From NCBI GenBank assembly GCA_037176725.1, contig JAZBRS010000054.1, forward strand, positions 12,728,001-12,792,000: a stretch of 64,000 bases of DNA, written 5' to 3'. This document shows, piece after piece, positions 58,905-64,000 of this stretch (position 1 is the first letter of the stretch; each line of letters starts with the position of its first letter). A program made the translations under genes and the position numbers. The stretch is from Posidonia oceanica. Its lineage: Eukaryota; Streptophyta; Magnoliopsida; Alismatales; Posidoniaceae. Under the pieces are notes generated by a model. It saw only the letters and a program-made list of their open reading frames with translations. It searched no databases and was not told the origin of the DNA.

Positions 58905-59100
58905 AAAGCAAGATCACGGTTGCAAGATATAAAAATTAGAATACTTGATCAATGACCTATTTAACTCTTATTCCTATAAACCACATTGATCATGTTTTTC
59001 ACTTTTTTTTTACAAGCACGATCACGGTTGCAAGAGATAAAAATTAGAATATGATCAATGACCTATTTAACTCTTGTTCCTGTAAACCACATTGATATTC
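58905..59100. repeat. Tandem duplication of about 108 bp
   Basis: Two copies in a row share GATCACGGTTGCAAGA, ATAAAAATTAGAATA, GATCAATGACCTATTTAACT and AAACCACATTGAT. No gene here. Confidence 0.85.
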
Positions 59101-59157
59101 ATCTTTTTTTTAAAGTTATAGTATTTTCAAAGACTTAATAAGTATATATCCACATGG

Positions 59158-59459
59158 TGTTGACATCAGAAATTTCAGGTGTAGATATCCCTTTTTGACA
59201 CTTCTCTATTGTTATTAGGCCTCATTACACCATGTCATACTGCACTTATCTTTAGAGGCCTTTTGCTCAACCCAACTATTCTCTATAGGCCCAATTGCCA
59301 GTCTAGGGCGTTGGATGCTGGAATTGCTTGCGTCCAACGTTGAACGCTGATCACATCGATTTCATCACTCGTAGAGTGACGGAGTCGGATTCAAGCAAAA
59401 GGGGAGTCAAGAAAGCAGAAAAGGCAAACAAAGACCTCCTCCAAAACTCTGTATCTACA
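59158..59459 (+). repeat. Probable 5' LTR of the gypsy element
   Basis: About 302 bp, starts TGTTGACATCAG and ends GTATCTACA, directly before the putative primer-binding region. Without the partner LTR in the window the borders are provisional. Confidence 0.5.
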
Positions 59460-60367
59460 AATTGGCGATCACGGTGGGACCGTTAAAAGTGTCCTGTGCT
59501 AAGGTGAGTGTTTTCTTCTTCTTATTTCTTTTCCTTTGCAATCTTATTTTTATTTCGTGGATTTTCGAGATCGTAGCGAAATTCCTCATAGTGTTTTGAG
59601 ACACCATAGCTCCTCCATTATTTGGATTTTTTGTTGTTATATGCTTAAAAATACCTGCAATCACCTTTTATTTTATTTTTGATTCTCGTGAATAGAGGTG
59701 GTTGAAGTAAAAAATGGTGCTTTTACTGAAAAATTCTCTGTCAGTACGTTAAACGCTAAGCTGTACGTGTCTTACGTAGGATGCAGTAGTTGCAGCGTCT
59801 TACACATCTGAACAGAAACCCTTATGTTTTCAAAAATCTTTGTTGTTTTCTTTTTATAACTAGCCCAGAGACCAAGGTGTGAGGTGATCGGCTTTGCCGT
59901 AGGGACCGGAACCTTAATCTTTCGGTGCTTTTCGAAAATTCAAAAAAATCGAGTTTTTCTCTGTATGACTTGCATGGCCCTTAGTGGGAATTAGTTTGTT
60001 TGTCTTCTCTTGGATTACATAAATAACCGCTTAGGTCCTAAGCACCTCTGTTGCAAAAGGCCTAAGAAAGGTATTTGTGTTGTCATTTACTTTCACAAGG
60101 GGCACTCTTCTTTCCCTTGACTCCTGTGAAAGTAAGTTAGAACCCCAAGTTAAGAATTGTATTCTCCCTTCCCCTTCTGTGGTTTGTTGTGGATTGCTTG
60201 TGTTTGAAACGCGAGGGACCCAATCAATCCTGGGTACACTGGGCTCTACTTATACGGGGTAGGGATCTAAGTGTACTCAGGCTCCCCAAAGACCTTCAGG
60301 AGTTGAGGTATGGACAGTACCAAGAAGTGAAACTTTATCCTATTTGTGAGGATCCATAGATAACCCC

Positions 60368-60467
60368 GTTCCAAACAAAGCATAGCTCATTTGGTACGTG
60401 ACTATTACTCCAGTTGGGGGGTTGCGGGTTCGAATTCCAATGGGTGCAGAACTTAAAAAAAAAGAAA
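60368..60467 (+). mobile_element. Short tRNA-derived SINE inside the gypsy leader
   Basis: Flanked by perfect AGATAACCCC (60358-60367 and 60468-60477). It contains an A-box-like TAGCTCATTTGGTACG, a B-box GGTTCGAATTCC and an A-rich tail of about 25 bases. The tRNA-like part does not fold to a full tRNA, so this is a SINE and not a tRNA gene. Confidence 0.8.
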
Positions 60468-60879
60468 AGATAACCCCAAAGAAATTCATACCCAAACCTT
60501 GGGCACCTTGAGAGCCGCGCAGGTTTAAAACACTAATAACAAAGCGAAAACCCAAAAATCAAATATTTAATCGCTGTTTGAAAGTATTTCTGTGTAGCTC
60601 TCTGAAACATGGTGTTGAACACTGGAATCTCTGCATTCTACGTTAGACGCAGCAGATCCTGCGTTCAACACATTGTCTATTTTTTATCTTCTGATTTCTG
60701 GGTGTTTATGATGAATGTTACAGGGTGAATGTTTGAACAGGCATTTAAACAGACCATTCGCATTTTGATTTTGATTTTTTCCTTTTTTTCAGAAGCTTGT
60801 ATTAGGTTCCAAAACCTCTTGTAAGTTTTTTCTTTTTTGAAAGTGTAAACCTTGTAATCATTTCCCTTATCAGTGAAAC

Positions 60880-61030
60880 AAAAATAAAAAAAAGAAAAGA
60901 AAGGAAAAAAAAAGAGAAAAGAAAGGAAAGAGCAAAAAAAAAAAGAAAAAATCAGAAGAGCAAAAACAAAGGGGAGAAAATAAGAAAAGAGAAAAAGAAA
61001 GAAAAAATCTTGTGTTAAAAAAAAAAACCT
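60880..61030 (+). repeat. A/G-rich low-complexity tract
   Basis: Runs of A with GAAAAGAAAGG-type words, about 150 bases. Both this tract and the later one in the same element are purine-rich on the + strand. Confidence 0.6.
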
Positions 61031-61492
61031 CAGTCAATATCAAGTCCCATAAGTTTGTAAAGAGTCTGTAAGAGCATTGGGATTTACTAAATAATTTCTC
61101 ACAAAAATCAATGGAAGAATAGTTGACAGCAGGCGAGTCTGCATTTTGAGGTGTTAAATGCATAGTATTTTGCGTCTAACGTTGAACGCTGCTTATATCA
61201 GCGTCTTACACTTCCAGATTCGAGCAGTGCACCGGGACTTGCTATTAGCCAACATTTGAATCATTTGAGCACAAAGGGGACAGGGTTGATGTGCCAGAGG
61301 TCTGTGATAGGCCTGTGATAATTGTTGAAAAAAATTGGACATTGTTTCTGTCAACCAATTTAACATTGAGGGAAAAGCTTATAGAGCTGTTAGACGCAGT
61401 TGTTTTAGCGTCTTACGTTGGACGCTACGTTTGACAGCGTCTTACGTTTACTGCATCAGACTTAAGTCAAAACAAGAGGGAAGCCGAGCCAA

Positions 61493-63039
61493 ATGCCTGA
61501 ATCCGAGAGCAGTCATTCAGATACAGATAACATGCTTGAGGAGGAATCCATCATGAAGTTATTCCATCCAACCACTGGAGAAGAAATGGATTTCGACTCG
61601 ATCCAATATCAAGTCTTGTGTCGCTTCCTTTACAGTGACAACAGTTACCCTGGCCCAACGGGCATCTCAAATCAGCAAGATGAGGATCTCCATCAAGGTC
61701 AATACCTCCCTGGTGAAGGACTATGAAGGCCCGTCGCAAACCACATCCCTGAAGGTCTATACCAGGGACAGCTTGGAAATGCGTCGCCGGATACCAAACA
61801 CCAGGGACAGAGAAACGACCCAAATGGAAGGTTCCGAATAAGGGTCAATCACAGCAGTTGCCACATGACGAGTATAAAGAAAGAGTCAATCCACTATTCT
61901 CCAACCAACAAGAGCAGAATTGTCAAGTTCCTTTTCAGCCGGAGGTGAACATGCCAAGAGAAAGTCGTCAATTGCATGCCAATCAAGCCTCAACTCCTCA
62001 AGCTCATGATGGATTCAACAACTTAGCAGAAATGAGAAAGGTCATAAATTCTTTAAAGATTCAGACACAAGCTCCCCCAACCTTCGACATGGGCCGATTC
62101 CCTCTATTTTAGCTTCCTCTCGACTTCAAGTACCCCAAGACTCCGAAGTTTGATGGAACCACCAATCCACATACTCACATCATCCGGTTTCAAATGGAGT
62201 CAGCACCATACTTTCATAACTTAGGGCTTATCATACACCTCTTCTTCTACTCATTAGAAGGCGAACCCATGGACTGATTCCTCACCCTCTCTAGAAATGA
62301 CCTCAGTAGTTTTAACAATATCAAGGAATGCTTCTTGACCAAGTAGCAACACAAGATCGTGTCGAAGCCAACCTTTCATGACCTGAGCAGAGAGAGCATG
62401 AAGCCAGGTGAAGAATGGGCCACCTTTGCAAACAGATGGCGAGAAATGACTGCCAGATCGGACCTAGACATCCCAGAAAGGCAAGTTGTCCAGACACTGA
62501 TTGCAAACACAATTGGACCAATGAAGAGAGGGTTGGCAAATGCATATTGCCCTTTTGTAACTGCACTCTATGAGGTGGCTGCTTCTGTAAAGGAGAACAT
62601 ACACGAATTCCAGGAGATAGAGGGCAACACCGAGTTAATATATCATTTTCAAGTTGGGAAGCAATGGGATCTACCTCCCCAAGATTATCGACAGAATGGC
62701 AACCATTCCAGAAGAAATGGCAATGACAGGGGCAACCACCATCATGCAACTCTGCAGCAGAAGCCAAAAGGACCGAGACGCACAAGCTATCCCCCTATTC
62801 CGATCATGCTGGTAGATATGTTCGTAGAAATGATGGAAGTCCAAGTAGTCAACCTTCCGCCTCAAAGACCTGAAAGGATAAACTGCGATAGAAATAAGTA
62901 TTGCCCGTACCACAGGAGACATGGACATAATCTAGAAGACTGTTGGGTCTTTAAAGACATTGTCTACGATTGGGTCGAGGAAGACAGAATTGAGTGGGAT
63001 GTATTGATAGAAAGGGTTCAGAAGCGCCATCAAGCCTGA
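61493..63039 (+). pseudogene. Gypsy gag, broken by frameshifts and stops
   Basis: The reading starts MPESESSHSDTDNMLEEESI and shifts frame near 61700-61840. A gag core then reads KYPKTPKFDGTTNPHTHI, a stop in place of Trp (LEGEPMD*FLTL, near 62277), a TAG near 62345, then LSRESMKPGEEWATFANRWR. It ends with a CCHC-like stretch, KYCPYHRRHGHNLEDCWVFK, typical of Tat-lineage gag. Gag would form the virus-like particle in which the element copies itself. The stops make it inactive. Confidence 0.75.
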
Positions 63040-64000
63040 AACCAGTGTCTCAAAAGTCTCTACTGATGGAGGCTACACTAGGGGCATTCCCCCCCTAATT
63101 ATTGTAAATAGACTCTATTTTTCCTTTTTCTGTTTTTCTTTTGTTTATGCATGAAAAATATGTAAATAAAACATCCTCTTACTCCATGTAATAAAAAGTG
63201 CAAACATAATGAGAAGGAATTTTCACCACACAAATGTGGGAAATTGAGACTGAGTAGGATGTGTCATACTTGGTGATTGAGTTATATACGGGCAACCCCC
63301 ATTGGTTTGGCCAAAGAGGATGGTACTAGGCTTGAACATTCCTAGAATGCACTGCTAAAAATACTACCCTTGACCCACATACCAAGCCAATAGGCTGCCT
63401 GAGCTTGTGAACTGTCTGTTTTCCAAAACTTAGGAACCATGTCTCTAGCCTCATCTCACAAACACTTTGTGGGAAGGGAGTATCTTTGATCCAACACTGA
63501 GACAAAGGCAAATTTTATAGAGTTCCCCCCAGTCCTTGAATAACAAGTTCACACACTTTCCTTGAGTCGGACATGCTATCCTAGCGCAAATCTTAGTAAG
63601 TTGTGATTGGGTAGATGTCCAATGCCGAAACCTAGAAACGCAAAAAAACAGAGGGGAGTGTACCAAAGGAGTGCTTCGGTCTATCAATAAATAAATATCT
63701 ATTGACCGAACACTCAAACAGGGGTGAGACCACTGATGCTTGGCAAGTGTGCCAGAATATCAAGAAAAGTAAAAGAAAAAGAAAAGACGGCAGCAAAGAA
63801 GCTGTCCATAAAAAAGAAAAGAAAAGAAAGAGTCCATCAAAAAGAAAACAAAAGAAAGAGAGGGGAAAAGAAGGCAGCAAAGAAGCTGTCCAAAAGAAAA
63901 GAAAAGAAAGAAGGCAACAAAGAAACTGTCCATGTATCAAAACTAAAGAAAAATCAGGGATGAAAAGCACAGTAGGATTCAACCTTGGGTTGGGGGGTAA
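63040..64000 (+). other. Non-coding part of the gypsy element with purine-rich repeats
   Basis: No coding frame follows gag. Near 63785-63935 the word GGCAGCAAAGAAGCTGTCC recurs (three copies, one varied to GGCAACAAAGAAACTGTCC), separated by AAAGAAAAG runs. Confidence 0.5.

Larger units (their letters stand above)
59158..64000 (+). mobile_element. Ty3/gypsy retrotransposon, Tat-like, 5' part only
   Basis: A probable 5' LTR (59158-59459) is followed by ATTGGCGATCACGGTGGGAC, which resembles the segment after the LTR in plant Tat-type gypsy elements. A long leader then leads to a gag gene. The leader holds five clusters of GCGTCTTACG / AACGTTGAACGC words and a SINE. Beyond gag (63040 on) the sequence is non-coding, with purine-rich repeats at the window edge. 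Polymerase and the 3' LTR lie outside. Confidence 0.7.

Noticed and set aside
60368..60467. A tRNA gene
   Set aside because: A-box and B-box are present, but the cloverleaf is incomplete and there is an A-rich tail with flanking duplications, so it is a SINE.

Overview
The window is nuclear DNA of a flowering plant. Its genes have short exons, GT-AG introns and plastid or plant-specific families, and they sit among dense plant-type transposable elements (Ty1/copia, Ty3/gypsy, CACTA, hAT, Helitron, LINE, SINE). One intron holds a decayed copy of a plastid trnM. The strongly GC-rich first exon of the ABC transporter gene hints at a monocot or early-diverging lineage, but I cannot fix the species.

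Left part (1 to about 14160) is gene-rich. It holds a ten-exon plastid ABC transporter (ABCB29 type, +), a three-exon histone-fold DNA polymerase epsilon subunit (NF-YB11/DPB4 type, -) that shares an upstream region with a small one-membrane-span protein gene carrying a leader intron (+), and an intronless glutaredoxin-like gene with a possible myristoylation site (-).

Middle part (about 15011 to 29423) is one large CACTA transposon with a 3-bp AAA target duplication. It carries a nearly complete but broken copy of a plant Rolling-stone-like membrane protein gene. It has been hit in turn by a Ty1/copia element (221-bp LTRs, initiator-Met primer site), a Harbinger-like MITE, an hAT-type MITE and a solo LTR with a perfect TTAAT duplication. 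From 29424 to 44290 the DNA is mostly repeats and relics: G/A-rich minisatellite, an FMO pseudogene, hAT MITE, two L1-type LINE ends and a second solo LTR of the same family (duplication AAGAC). Two small likely genes lie here, one of the SPKVSCMGRVRSK type and one glycine-rich membrane protein.

Right part (45066 to 64000) starts with a SINE, a MYB relic and MITEs. A tandem segmental duplication follows (about 49220-54540 and 54545-58880). Each unit holds a CACTA element with captured gene pieces (YUCCA-like monooxygenase, probable KIN-4 kinesin), the 3' end of a Helitron, and a SHAQKYF-class MYB gene on the - strand. The first MYB copy is dead. The second is intact over three exons and, by exon duplication, encodes two SHAQKYF MYB domains. 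The window ends inside a Ty3/gypsy (Tat-like) retrotransposon whose gag is broken. All calls come from reading the sequence; no database search was run.
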